DNA of 64,000 nucleotides from Arthrobacter sp. (GTDB taxonomy: Bacteria; Actinomycetota; Actinomycetes; Actinomycetales; Micrococcaceae). The stretch lies in the NCBI GenBank assembly GCA_025464925.1, contig JAODMS010000241.1, positions 1 through 64,000 on the forward strand, read 5' to 3'. The notes below the pieces were generated by a model. That model saw only the letters and a program-made list of their open reading frames with translations, did no database searches and was not told where the DNA came from. Below are positions 32,463-41,638 of the stretch, piece by piece; positions within the stretch are counted from its first letter, which is position 1, and each line of letters begins with the position of its first letter. A program made the position numbers and the translations under genes.

Positions 32463-33622
32463 TGAACTTCGGCCGGCTCGCGCTCGACCCGTCCCAGCAG
32501 TCCTTCGAGACCGAGGCGCGCGCCCTGCTCGAGAAGCACTGGACACCGGATCCGCACATCATCGCGCTGGACCACGACCGGCCGACTCCGGAGCTCGTCG
32601 AGGTGCTCGCCGAGCGCGGCTGGGTACATCCCCGGACGCCGCCCGAGGACGGCGGGGCCGGGCTGGGCGCCGTCGAGGCGCGGGTGCTCCGGGCACTCTT
32701 CGACGAGTACCGGGTGCCCGACTACAGCAATGACCTGATTCTTCCCACGCTGCGGACGCACGGATCGCCGGAGCTGAGGGCGACCGTCCTGCCCGACCTG
32801 GAGAGCGGACGGAAGTCCTTCTGCCTGGGCTACAGCGAGCCTGACAGCGGCTCGGACATGGCCGCGGCCCGCACCCGGGCCGTGCGGGACGGCGACACAT
32901 GGGTCATCAACGGCGCGAAGATGTTCACGACCTACGCGCACGAATCCGACTACGTCTTCATGCTGGCCAGGACCGGCCCGGTCGAGGACAAGCACCGCAC
33001 TCTCACGATGTTCCTGGTCCCGATGGACGCCGAGGGCGTCGAGGTGAAGCCGATCTGGGCCATGGGGCGCGTACGTACGAACATGACCTTCTACCGCGAC
33101 GTCCGCATCCTCGACACCTACCGCCTGGGCCCGGTCAACGAGGGCTGGAGGGTCGTGTCGGAGCCGCTGGCCGCTGAGCACGGCAAGGGTGAGTTCGACG
33201 CGCTCGAAGACCTCAACGGCGGCATGGGAGCAGCCTTCACGCGCACGCTCGAGCGGCTCGTCCAGCACACCGTCGATTGGGCGGTGCAGAACTCCGGCGC
33301 CGACGGCCGGCCGCTGATCGAAGACCCGGTGGTCCGCCGGCAGCTGGCCACGGCGCTGCTGGACATCGAGGTCTGCTGGAACACCCCCGGGGAGTTCGGC
33401 AAGGTGATGGCGGCCGAGACGCTGATCCGGCACGCCGACGCCCTGGCGGACCTCACCGCACCCGCCGGCATCCTCGACGAAGGGGCCGAGGGCGCCGTCG
33501 CGCACGGCCTCATCGGCTGGGCGCGACTCTTCGCCCCCGGTACGGCAATCTACGGCGGGACGACGGAGATCTACCGCAACAACCTGGCGCGCGGCGCCCT
33601 CGGCCTGCCGCGGGCCCGATGA
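32462..33622 (+). CDS. Acyl-CoA dehydrogenase, second member of second pair
   Basis: FAD acyl-CoA dehydrogenase, 386 aa, paralogous to 24768-25958. It carries FCLGYSEPDSGSDMAAART, WVINGAKMFTTYAHESDY and the C-terminal AIYGGTTEIYRNNLARGALG. ATG overlaps the partner's stop (TGATG). The thioesterase start overlaps its own stop (ATGA), making a three-gene translationally coupled operon. It probably forms an alpha2-beta2 enzyme with the preceding subunit. Confidence 0.93.
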   Translation: MNFGRLALDPSQQSFETEARALLEKHWTPDPHIIALDHDRPTPELVEVLAERGWVHPRTPPEDGGAGLGAVEARVLRALFDEYRVPDYSNDLILPTLRTHGSPELRATVLPDLESGRKSFCLGYSEPDSGSDMAAARTRAVRDGDTWVINGAKMFTTYAHESDYVFMLARTGPVEDKHRTLTMFLVPMDAEGVEVKPIWAMGRVRTNMTFYRDVRILDTYRLGPVNEGWRVVSEPLAAEHGKGEFDALEDLNGGMGAAFTRTLERLVQHTVDWAVQNSGADGRPLIEDPVVRRQLATALLDIEVCWNTPGEFGKVMAAETLIRHADALADLTAPAGILDEGAEGAVAHGLIGWARLFAPGTAIYGGTTEIYRNNLARGALGLPRAR

Positions 33623-34506
33623 GCGCGCAGCCGGAGGCGCCTGGAACGGCGACAGTGAAGTCGGCGCTCGAGGCACTGGACCTTCGGCGCACCGGAGACC
33701 TCTCCTTCGAGGCGTCCAACGTGGCCCTCGGTGGCGGGCGGCCGGTGTTCGGCGGACAGTTGCTCGGCCAGGTCCTCATGGCCGGCGCGGCGGTGCAGCC
33801 GGACAAGCACGTCCGCACCGTCCAGGTCATGTTTCCGCGGACCGGGGATCCTGGCCGGCCGCTCAGCCTCACCGTCGAGCCGATCCACCTGGGCCGGACG
33901 ATGTCGACCGTCGGGGTGGCAATCACCCAGGGCGATCGGCATGTCTGCCGCGCGACGGTCCTGCTCGACAGCGACGAGGCCGACGTGATGCGGTACGCGG
34001 CACCGTTCCCCGACACGGGCGGGCCGGACGCCGCGGCGCCGGCGCCTGACCTCGCTGAGGGCGACTCGGAGCTGCGCCTGGCCGGCGGTGTCGACCTCGC
34101 CGCCGTGGCCCCCGCCGGGCCCCCGGAGTTGTGCGCCTGGGTGCGCTGGCCGTCGGCACCGGTGGGCGACCGGGCCCGGAATCACGCGCTGGCCGCCTGG
34201 TACACCGACAGCCTCATCATCGGCGCCGCCATGCGGCCGCACGAGGGCATCGGGATGGGCATGGCGCACGAGACCCTTTCCACCGGTGTCGTCACCCACA
34301 CCCTCACGTTCCACGAGGCGTTCGACGCCGCCGACTGGCACCTCGTGTCGAACGAGAGCAGCTACGCCGGTGGTGGCCGGGTCTACGGGACCGGGCGGAT
34401 CCACACCGCCGACGGAGGCCTGGCGGCGTCGTTCGTGCAGGACGCGTTCGTCCGGGCATTTCCCGCGCACGTCACCCAGCGCGGCCCGTCCTCGGGCGTG
34501 ATGTAG
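33619..34506 (+). CDS. Acyl-CoA thioesterase II (TesB-like, double hotdog)
   Basis: Protein of 295 aa with two hotdog domains, hydrolysing acyl-CoA to acid and CoA. VFGGQLLGQVLMAGAAV is in the first domain; the second has HTLTFHEAFDAADWHLVSNES followed by RVYGTGRIHT, typical of TesB. ATG overlaps the previous stop. In the operon it could release CoA from dead-end acyl-CoAs. Its stop codon is immediately followed by the stop of the convergent SDR gene, with no spacer at all. Confidence 0.92.
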   Translation: MSAQPEAPGTATVKSALEALDLRRTGDLSFEASNVALGGGRPVFGGQLLGQVLMAGAAVQPDKHVRTVQVMFPRTGDPGRPLSLTVEPIHLGRTMSTVGVAITQGDRHVCRATVLLDSDEADVMRYAAPFPDTGGPDAAAPAPDLAEGDSELRLAGGVDLAAVAPAGPPELCAWVRWPSAPVGDRARNHALAAWYTDSLIIGAAMRPHEGIGMGMAHETLSTGVVTHTLTFHEAFDAADWHLVSNESSYAGGGRVYGTGRIHTADGGLAASFVQDAFVRAFPAHVTQRGPSSGVM

Positions 34507-35247
34507 TCAGCCGACCCCGGCTCCTCCGTCCACCCGCAGCGTCTGCCCGGTGATCCAGGATGCTGCGTCGCTGCACAGGTAGACCATCGCCTCGTACAGC
34601 TCGCGGCTGGAGCCGAACCGCTTCACCGCATTGCCCGCCAGGATCCGGTATGCGTCGGGCAGCTGACCGGCGGCGGCCTCGAAGGCGGAGATGCCAGGGG
34701 CAATGCAGTTGACGGTGATGCCACGGTCTCCCACCTCGGCCGCCATACCGGCTGTCATGTGCTCGACCGCATGCTTCGTGAGCCCGTAGGGGTTGCCTCC
34801 CGAGCGGGCAGCCATCGAGGAGATATTGACGACCCGCCCGAAGCCACCGTCCGCCATCACCGGCACGGCGGCCTGGTAGCAGCGCAGGGAGCCGGTCACG
34901 TTGACCGCCCAGGCCGCCTCCCAGACGTCGTCGGGACAGTGCAGCAGGCCCGCCTCGTTGAGCCCCCGCCACAGGCCTGCGTTGTTGATGAGGACGTCGA
35001 GCCGCCCGAACTCGGCCTGCGTACGCTCCACCAGCGCCTCGGTGCTCTCCCGATCCGTCACATCCGTGTCCACGCCGATGCAGCGCGGGCCGGCGGTGGA
35101 CGCCTCCGCGGCTGCCGCCGCCGTGTCTTTGACGTCGGCCAGGACCACGGAGGCCCCGTCCTGGGCGAAGTACCGGGCGTAGTCCCGCCCGAGGCCCCGC
35201 GCGGCCCCGGTCACGATCACCACGCGGCCGCTCAAACGCCCGTCCAC
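34507..35247 (-). CDS. SDR oxidoreductase
   Basis: Classical short-chain dehydrogenase, 246 aa: VTGAARGLGRDYARYF cofactor site, INNAGLW, NISSMAARSGGNPYGLTK active site, and WITGQTLRVDGG at the C-terminus. GTG at 35247 lies two bases after the TetR stop, so translation is probably coupled; the ribosome site is weak. It is last in the operon crotonase, TetR, SDR and may oxidise the hydroxyacyl-CoA made by the crotonase. Confidence 0.9.
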   Translation of the reverse strand: MDGRLSGRVVIVTGAARGLGRDYARYFAQDGASVVLADVKDTAAAAAEASTAGPRCIGVDTDVTDRESTEALVERTQAEFGRLDVLINNAGLWRGLNEAGLLHCPDDVWEAAWAVNVTGSLRCYQAAVPVMADGGFGRVVNISSMAARSGGNPYGLTKHAVEHMTAGMAAEVGDRGITVNCIAPGISAFEAAAGQLPDAYRILAGNAVKRFGSSRELYEAMVYLCSDAASWITGQTLRVDGGAGVG

Positions 35248-35249
35248 TG

Positions 35250-36020
35250 TCAGCGTGTTCCCTGCTCAGGATCGCGGCGCCAGGGAGCGGTGTCCAAGAC
35301 GAGATCCAGGGCGAGGAGGACCTGCTCTCGCACCCGCTCGGTCGGCGCGGTCGCGATGGCCGACGACAGTGCCCACGCCATCCCCAGCACAGCCTCCAGC
35401 AGCTGGTCGAGGTCGGTGTCCGGGGGCAGCTCGCTCCTGTTGACCGACTCCTCGAGGATCGACCGGATCGCCGACCGCACGCCCTGCACGTAGTCCCGCA
35501 GCACCGCTCGCAGCTGCGGATCACCGGCGCTCTCCCGCACGAGGTCGAGGTAGAAGTTCCCCATCCCCAGGGTGCGCCGGGCGTCCTCGACGCTCGCCCG
35601 GAGAAGCAGCCGCACCCGCTCCCGACCGGAGCGCCCTTCCTCCGTCGACCGCTCCCACCAGTGTTGGTCGATCCCTGTGCGGGCCGCATCCACGGCGCTC
35701 TCGAACAGGACCGCGCGCACGAGGGCGGCCCGCGAGTCGAAATAGTTGTAGAGCGCGGTGCGGGTCAGCCCCGCCTCCTCCGCGATCGCCTGCAGCGACG
35801 TCCCGTCGTAACCCGTCTGCCGGAAACAGCGGGTTGCGACCTCCAGGATGTGCCGCCGTGTCTCCGCCCCCTCAGATCGCGGCGGGCGGCCGGGCCGACG
35901 CCGCGGCCCGTCGGGCCCAGCTGCCGTGTCGCTGCTCCTGCCGGCTGCGGGCACTGGCTCTCCTGCTCGGTCCCGGTCCCGGTCCCGGAGCCGGTTGCCC
36001 GGGCCCGGGACCCGGGTCAT
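35250..36020 (-). CDS. TetR-family transcriptional regulator
   Basis: Regulator of 256 aa. After an arginine/proline-rich leader comes the helix-turn-helix domain (RRHILEVATRCFRQTGYDG, then LQAIAEEAGLTRTALYNYFDS), followed by a helical ligand-binding domain. ATG at 36020 overlaps the crotonase stop (ATGA). Lying inside the operon it probably controls, with a crotonase and an SDR, it may respond to a CoA thioester, as KstR-type regulators do (inference). Confidence 0.92.
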   Translation of the reverse strand: MTRVPGPGNRLRDRDRDRAGEPVPAAGRSSDTAAGPDGPRRRPGRPPRSEGAETRRHILEVATRCFRQTGYDGTSLQAIAEEAGLTRTALYNYFDSRAALVRAVLFESAVDAARTGIDQHWWERSTEEGRSGRERVRLLLRASVEDARRTLGMGNFYLDLVRESAGDPQLRAVLRDYVQGVRSAIRSILEESVNRSELPPDTDLDQLLEAVLGMAWALSSAIATAPTERVREQVLLALDLVLDTAPWRRDPEQGTR

Positions 36021-36910
36021 GGCTGGTCGACGAGGGAAGGACGCACCGGTGGCGCCTCGTTCCAGGGGATCACGCCGAACTCTGCCGTGCCCGCCGGGTA
36101 CCCGCCGGTGCGTTCGGCCCACGCCGAGTGGTTGACCTGGTGCATGGTGAAGCAGGCGTTGAGCGCGTTGTGGAAGCCCATGTTGTCGAGGGTCTGGTTG
36201 ACCGACTCCTTGATCAGCAGGGCGGCCATCGTGTCGACGGTGGCGATCCGCTGAGCGAACTCGACCGTCTTGTCCGACACCTGGTCGGCCGGGAAGATCT
36301 TGCTGACCATGCCGAGCCGGTTCGCCTCCTCGGCGGTGATGGAGTCGCCGGTCAGCATCATCTCCTTGGTCTTGCGGGGCCCGAACTCCCACGGATGGGC
36401 AAAGTACTCGACGCCGCACATGCCCAGGCGGGTGCCGACGACGTCGGCGAACTCAGTTCCCTCGGCCGCGACGATGAGGTCGCAGGACCACATCAGCATC
36501 AGTCCGGCCGCGTAGACCTTGCCGTGTACCTCGGCGATCGTGATCTTCCGCAGGTCCCGCCACCGGAGCGTGTTCCGGAAGAAGTAGTGCCACTCCTGCA
36601 GCATCCGGGCCTCCGGGGCCGGCCGGGTGCCGCCGTTGATCTGGAACGACGCGTGCTGATCGGGGCCCGGCTCGCGCTCGGCGGCCGACAGGGCAGAACC
36701 CATGTCATGACCGGCGGAGAACATCGGCCCTGCTCCGCGGAGGATGACCACCCGCACCTGATCGTCTTGCTCCGCGGCCAGAAAGGCCTCGTCCAGCTCC
36801 ACGAGCAGACCACGGTTCTGAGCGTTGCGGGCCTCCGGCCGGTCGAGGGTGATCCGCGCGATCTTCCCGTCGTCCAACGTCTCGTAGGTGATGAAGCTGT
36901 AGTCCGTCAC
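36017..36910 (-). CDS. Enoyl-CoA hydratase/isomerase (crotonase)
   Basis: Crotonase-fold protein, 297 aa. ITLDRPEARNAQN opens the fold; the oxyanion regions are MFSAGHDMGSAL and VYAAGLMLMWSCD. Residues 75-110 form an insertion (EREPGPDQHASF and on), and the C-terminus is longer than that of typical 260-aa members. GTG at 36910 has GAGGGG upstream. First gene of the operon with TetR and SDR; TACCGTAGGGAT upstream is a weak match to the palindromes seen elsewhere. Confidence 0.9.
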   Translation of the reverse strand: MTDYSFITYETLDDGKIARITLDRPEARNAQNRGLLVELDEAFLAAEQDDQVRVVILRGAGPMFSAGHDMGSALSAAEREPGPDQHASFQINGGTRPAPEARMLQEWHYFFRNTLRWRDLRKITIAEVHGKVYAAGLMLMWSCDLIVAAEGTEFADVVGTRLGMCGVEYFAHPWEFGPRKTKEMMLTGDSITAEEANRLGMVSKIFPADQVSDKTVEFAQRIATVDTMAALLIKESVNQTLDNMGFHNALNACFTMHQVNHSAWAERTGGYPAGTAEFGVIPWNEAPPVRPSLVDQP

Positions 36911-37249
36911 GGGATCCCCTCGTTGGAATTGACGTTCCGACAGTTACCGTAGGGATGCGTCCGTTCCGCGGTCAAGTGGCGCTTCCGTCCCTGTCAGCGC
37001 GCCGCAGTACACCGACGGCCGGCGAGGCTCCGCAGTCAGACAGTGATCGCTCCGCGCCATGAGGCGCCGAGCCGTTCGCAGGAGGGCCCGTGCCACCCCC
37101 TGGGTTTTCATGTCCGCTCCGATCCCGTGCATCTCGTCCCCTGTCCCGCATGGGCAACTCGTGCGTCTCGGCGGGGACGCCCTCGTCGGTGCGGAGCGCG
37201 TTTGCCCGCCACCCCGAGAGTGCACATCTCACTGGTGCAGCCCTCCGCT
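36911..37249. other. Non-coding stretch upstream of the crotonase operon
   Basis: No supported gene. The part nearest the crotonase holds GGAATTGACGTTCC and an AT-richer patch that may include its promoter. The rest, towards 37249, probably belongs to the same decayed SDR remnant that is recognisable at 37250-37501. Confidence 0.4.
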
Positions 37250-37501
37250 CACCCGTTCGAGCGCGCTTTCGTGGCGCCGTAGGCGCTGCGCCCAGCGGGC
37301 CTAGGCAGCAGCACGCTCGATTCACGACGACCAGGGCCCGGCCCCGCCCGCATGCCAGGGAGGACGTCTCGGTCAGCTCGACGAGTGCCAGGACGTGGAC
37401 CCGGAAGGCGAGTTTCGAAACGCCGGGACAGACCGACACCCGATTCCCCGCGCCGCGCCCGTGACCACGACCACTGCACCCGGGAGTTCAACGTCATCCA
37501 T
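37250..37501 (-). pseudogene. Degraded SDR fragment
   Basis: From ATG 37501 the minus strand reads MDDVELPGAVVVVTGAARG, the start of an SDR with its cofactor motif, then loses frame. Other frames give VHVLALVELTE and, about 190 bases on, RSAYGATKAR, the Tyr-Lys active-site motif. The roughly 100 residues normally lying between are missing. It is a remnant by internal deletion plus frameshifts. It lies beside the divergent TetR gene at 37582. Confidence 0.55.
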
Positions 37502-37581
37502 CCGGGGTTCTAGCATGAACGGGCATCGAGTGAGAACGCCGTTCTCCCCCTGCGCCCGGACGACGACGCGAGGAGATCCCA

Positions 37582-38235
37582 GTGGCCCGCCGCGATCCCG
37601 CCCTGTCCGCGCTGGGCGAGCAGGTCGCCAAGGGGGCCGTGGCCGGCCGACGCGATCGCTACGAACGCGAAGTAGTCGCACTCATCCGTGCGGTGCACCG
37701 GCTCACCCGCAGGCGGACGTACGCCGAGACGACGGTCGCGGAGATCCTCGAGGAGGCCAAGCTCAGCACCCGCGCCTTCTACCGCCATTTCAGCTCGAAG
37801 GACGAACTGCTGGTCGCCGTGTTCGAGTACGAGACGACACTGGTGGTGGACCAGCTCGCCGCGGCCGTGGACGGTGCGGGCGACGCGGCTGCCCGGTTCG
37901 ACAGGTGGCTGGACTGGTACCTGTCACTGCTGACCGACCCCCGGCGACTGGCCCGGTTCATCGTCCTGCAGCAGGAGCACGACCGGCTCGCCCGGGACCA
38001 CCGCACCCGGATGAGCCAGCTGGACGAGCGCCGGGACGCCGTGCTCGTGAGCATCCTGCAGCGGGGGGTGGAGGACGGCTCCCTGCCGGGGGCCGACCCG
38101 GACGGCGACGCTCCCGTCATCCATGCACTCGTCACCGGAACCCTCCGGCGCGTCGCCATAGGTGACGGATCGGACGCCGCCGAGGTGCGTCGCCGGCTGC
38201 GCCGGTTCTGCGACCCGGTCCTCCGCGAGCGGTGA
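37582..38235 (+). CDS. TetR-family transcriptional regulator
   Basis: Regulator of 217 aa: helix-turn-helix region EVVALIRAVHRLTRRRTYAE and VAEILEEAKLSTRAFYRHFSSKDELL, then a helical ligand domain. GTG at 37582 has GAGGAG six bases upstream. Its stop overlaps the SDR start as GTGA, so the two are co-translated; the SDR is a likely member of its regulon. The remnant SDR beside it may be what is left of an original divergent target. Confidence 0.92.
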   Translation: MARRDPALSALGEQVAKGAVAGRRDRYEREVVALIRAVHRLTRRRTYAETTVAEILEEAKLSTRAFYRHFSSKDELLVAVFEYETTLVVDQLAAAVDGAGDAAARFDRWLDWYLSLLTDPRRLARFIVLQQEHDRLARDHRTRMSQLDERRDAVLVSILQRGVEDGSLPGADPDGDAPVIHALVTGTLRRVAIGDGSDAAEVRRRLRRFCDPVLRER

Positions 38236-38948
38236 GCGGTCAACTAGCCGGAAGGGTCACCCTCGTCACGGGCTCGACCCGCGGTATCGGCCGGGCGATG
38301 GCGCAGCGATTCGCCGCCGAAGGGGCCACCGTGGTTGTCCACGGACGCCGCCCCGAGGACGCCGAAGAGGTCGCTGCAGCGATCCCCCGGGCCGTCGCCG
38401 TCGCTGCGGACCTCCACGACCGGGCCGCCGCCGCGTCGCTCGTGGACCGCGTCGTCCGCCGGGTCGGCCGGATCGACGTCCTGGTCAACAACGCAGCAGT
38501 GATGGCGGCCGGGTCGATCAGCCGCGTGGGCGACGAGGCGTGGGACACCGCCCTGGGAGTCAACCTGACCGCACCGATGGCGATCACCCGGGCCGCGGTC
38601 CCCGGGATGAAGACGGCCGGCGGCGGGGTGATCCTCAACGTCGTCTCCAGTTCGGGGACGGACGGCATCTCGGGCTTCAGCGCCTATGGGGCCAGCAAGG
38701 CGGGGCTGTTGGGCCTCACGCTGACGTGGGCACGGGAGCTGCACCGCTTCGGTATCCGGGTGAACGCGCTGTCCCCGGAGGCGGTCACGGACATGGTCCG
38801 GGCAATCCCCCCGGAGGAATTCGCCATCCGGACGGCACGGATGCCCACTCCCGAGGCGATCGCCGATGTGGCGCTGTTCCTCGTCGGTGACGCGTCTCGC
38901 GCCGTCTGGGGACAGTGTCTGGTGGCAGCTGGCCCCCCTCCGGACTGA
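38232..38948 (+). CDS. SDR oxidoreductase
   Basis: Short-chain dehydrogenase, 238 aa: VTGSTRGIGRAMAQRF, VNNAAVM, and an active site of VVSSSGTDGISGFSAYGASKAG with Ser, Tyr and Lys. The tail lacks the usual VDGG and reads WGQCLVAAGPPPD. The GTG overlaps the TetR stop. Substrate unknown; the following CoA-transferase genes suggest work on an acyl-CoA or its alcohol precursor. Confidence 0.9.
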   Translation: MSGQLAGRVTLVTGSTRGIGRAMAQRFAAEGATVVVHGRRPEDAEEVAAAIPRAVAVAADLHDRAAAASLVDRVVRRVGRIDVLVNNAAVMAAGSISRVGDEAWDTALGVNLTAPMAITRAAVPGMKTAGGGVILNVVSSSGTDGISGFSAYGASKAGLLGLTLTWARELHRFGIRVNALSPEAVTDMVRAIPPEEFAIRTARMPTPEAIADVALFLVGDASRAVWGQCLVAAGPPPD

Positions 38949-39094
38949 TCCCGGGCGCCGGCGTCGCCCTCCGGCCCCCGGGAGGGGCCCGATCGCCGGA
39001 ATCGGGCTGGATGGTCTCTGTGCGTGACAGGCCACATGTGTTGTGATCGTCGCAGCAGTGTGAAAATCTTGTTCTCATAAAGGGGAGCACCACG

Positions 39095-41539
39095 ATGACC
39101 GGGTCCGACAGCGTGCCTCAGGGACCGGCGCTCGCCGGTCTTCGTGTACTCGACCTCAGTGGCGGCCTGGCCGGCGCACTCACGGGCATGGTTCTCGGCG
39201 ACAACGGCGCCGAGGTGGTGAAGGTCGAGCCCCCCGGTGGGGACCGCCTGCGCCGGATGCAGGCCTACGCGATGTGGCACCGCGGCAAGCAGAGCGTGAT
39301 CGCCGATCTTGCGACGACCGACGGCCACGACCGGATCCGTGCCCTCGCCCTCGGTGCGGACGTCATGATCCAGGACTGGCGTCCGGGCGTGGCCGGACGT
39401 CGTGGCGTGTCCCACGACGAGTTGATCGTCGACAACCCGCGCCTGGTCACGTGCAGCATCACCGGCTTCGGGTCCCGCGGGCCCTGGGCACACATCAAGG
39501 GCTACGAGGCGGTGGTGGCGGCCAAGAGCGGGGTGTTCATGACCCAGCCGAGCAGCCTCAAGCTCACCGACCGCCCCCGGTTCTCACCCGTCCCGGCCGG
39601 CGCGTTCGGCGCAGCCATGGGCGCCTTGCAGGGCATCCTCGCGGCGCTGTACGTCCGTGGCAGCTCCGGTGCCGGCCAGCACGTCGAGACGAGCCTCCTC
39701 CAGGGATTGACCGCCTACGACCTCTATCCGTGGCTGGAGCCACTGGTCCCCCAGGGACTCCTGCACCGCGACGCACCAGCGGGGGCCGGGCCCACGATCT
39801 ACCCGCCCATCTCGATGCTGGTGGCCTTCACCAAAGACGGCCGAGGCATCCAGTTCGGCAACTTCCTCCCCCACCAGCTCGCGGCCTTCCTCCGAGCGAC
39901 CGGTCTGAGCGACTGGTACCGGGACAACGCCGACCAGCCCGAGGAGACCGTGCTGACCACTGCCCGCCTCCGGATCCACGAGTGCACATGGCAGGAGTGG
40001 GAGAAGGCGTTCGAGGCCGAGCCCGACATCGCGGTCGAGCCGTACCGCACCGCAGAGGAGGCCACCCGGCACCCGCAGATGCTGCACAACGGAGACGTGG
40101 TCGACGTCGCCGACCCGACAGTCGGACCCATGCGGCAGATCGGTCCATTGGTCACGCTGCACGGCACTCCGGCGACCATCGGGCGACCGGCTCCGGCGCC
40201 CGGCGAGCACGACAGCACGGCTTTCTTCCCGCGGTACAACGGCTCCACGCCGGCAGCGATTCCCGGCGGACCCCCGCTGGCCGGCGTCACCGTGGTGGAG
40301 CTGGCGTGGTTCTACGCCGCGCCGTTCGGCCTGGCCCTGCTGGCCGACCTTGGCGCCAGGGTCATCAAGGTGGAGAACCTCACCGGCGACCCGCACCGCT
40401 CGCAGACCGGGGTCAAGGAGTTCGCCGGAGTCAAGGGCCTCCAGGGCAAGGAGAGCCTCGCGGTCGACACAGGCTCCCCCGAAGGAATGGAAATCCTTCA
40501 CCGACTGCTGCGCCGCGCCGATCTGGTCATGCGCAATTTCCGGCAGGAGGCGGCCGTCCGGATGGGCATCGACGCCAGCGCTCTCCTGTCCGTCAACCCC
40601 GACCTCTTCTACCTCTACGCGGCGGCGTACGGCAGCTCCGGTCCGTCCGCCCGGCGTCCCGCGTACGCCCCGACCATCGGCGCGGGTGCTGGCCATCAGG
40701 CATGGCACCTGGGTCGGGCCCACGCGTTCGAGGACGTCGAGCCGCTCCGGGCGGACGAGGCGGTCCGCCTCGGCGGCGACACCTTCGACCGTCAGTCACA
40801 CATCCTGGTCAATGCCGACGCGGGGGCCGCTCTCGGCGTGGGCACCGCGATGCTGCTCGGCCTGCTGGCCCGCCAGCGGACCGGCACAGGGCAGTCGGCA
40901 CAGACCACCATGCTGTGCACCAATGCGTACCTGACGTCCGAGGACTACCTGACGTTCGAAGGCAAGCCGCCCCACGTCCTGCCCGACTCCGACGCTAACG
41001 GTCTCGGCGCGCTCTACCGTCTCTACCCCGCCCGATCCGGCTGGGTCTTCCTCGCCGTCACCGACGACGACGAGTGGTCGGCACTCTGCGCCGGGATCGC
41101 CGAGGGCAGCGATGGCGTCACCGATCTGGCCGGCGACGAGCGTTTCCTGACCGCCGAGGAACGGGCCGGGCACGACGGAGAGCTGGCCGACGCGCTCACC
41201 GTCGCCTTCGCCCGCCGGGAGGCGAGCAGCTGGGAGTCGCTGCTGACGGCGCGTGACCTGGCCTGCGTCGAGGTGAACGAGCAGCCGTTCTCCCGGTTCA
41301 CCATCGAACATCCCGCGATGGTGGAGAACGGCTTCGTCGGAGAGACCGTGCACCCGTGGTTCGGCCGCCATCGCCGGCACGGCCCGCTCGTCTCGATGTC
41401 GGAGTCGCCGGCCTCGCTCGGCGCCGGCTGCCTCATCGGCCAGCACACCCGTCAGATCCTGGACGAACTCGGCTACTCCGCCGAGGAGGTCGACGACCTT
41501 CGTGCGAGAGGCGTCGTCACCTGGCCGGCCGACGACTGA
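39095..41539 (+). CDS. Fused double-domain family III CoA-transferase (copy 1)
   Basis: Protein of 814 aa made of two consecutive CaiB/BaiF domains, roughly 1-390 and 400-814. Domain 1 begins LAGLRVLDLSGGLAG and has GAEVVKVEPPGG; domain 2 begins LAGVTVVELAWFYAAPFG and has GARVIKVENL. At the catalytic Asp position domain 1 reads AGAFGAAMG (no Asp) and domain 2 NADAGAALG (Asp kept). ATG 39095 has AAGGGGAG upstream. Family members transfer CoA between carboxylic acids; a fused pair would act as an internal dimer. A tandem relative follows. Confidence 0.93.
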   Translation: MTGSDSVPQGPALAGLRVLDLSGGLAGALTGMVLGDNGAEVVKVEPPGGDRLRRMQAYAMWHRGKQSVIADLATTDGHDRIRALALGADVMIQDWRPGVAGRRGVSHDELIVDNPRLVTCSITGFGSRGPWAHIKGYEAVVAAKSGVFMTQPSSLKLTDRPRFSPVPAGAFGAAMGALQGILAALYVRGSSGAGQHVETSLLQGLTAYDLYPWLEPLVPQGLLHRDAPAGAGPTIYPPISMLVAFTKDGRGIQFGNFLPHQLAAFLRATGLSDWYRDNADQPEETVLTTARLRIHECTWQEWEKAFEAEPDIAVEPYRTAEEATRHPQMLHNGDVVDVADPTVGPMRQIGPLVTLHGTPATIGRPAPAPGEHDSTAFFPRYNGSTPAAIPGGPPLAGVTVVELAWFYAAPFGLALLADLGARVIKVENLTGDPHRSQTGVKEFAGVKGLQGKESLAVDTGSPEGMEILHRLLRRADLVMRNFRQEAAVRMGIDASALLSVNPDLFYLYAAAYGSSGPSARRPAYAPTIGAGAGHQAWHLGRAHAFEDVEPLRADEAVRLGGDTFDRQSHILVNADAGAALGVGTAMLLGLLARQRTGTGQSAQTTMLCTNAYLTSEDYLTFEGKPPHVLPDSDANGLGALYRLYPARSGWVFLAVTDDDEWSALCAGIAEGSDGVTDLAGDERFLTAEERAGHDGELADALTVAFARREASSWESLLTARDLACVEVNEQPFSRFTIEHPAMVENGFVGETVHPWFGRHRRHGPLVSMSESPASLGAGCLIGQHTRQILDELGYSAEEVDDLRARGVVTWPADD

Positions 41540-41638
41540 CCGTCCCCGACCACGGCGGCCGTCGCTACCTCCAACACCCGAGGATCCCCCTCATCCCGGC
41601 CATTCTCGACACGGAAGCCCGAGTCTCAGGAGCGCACC

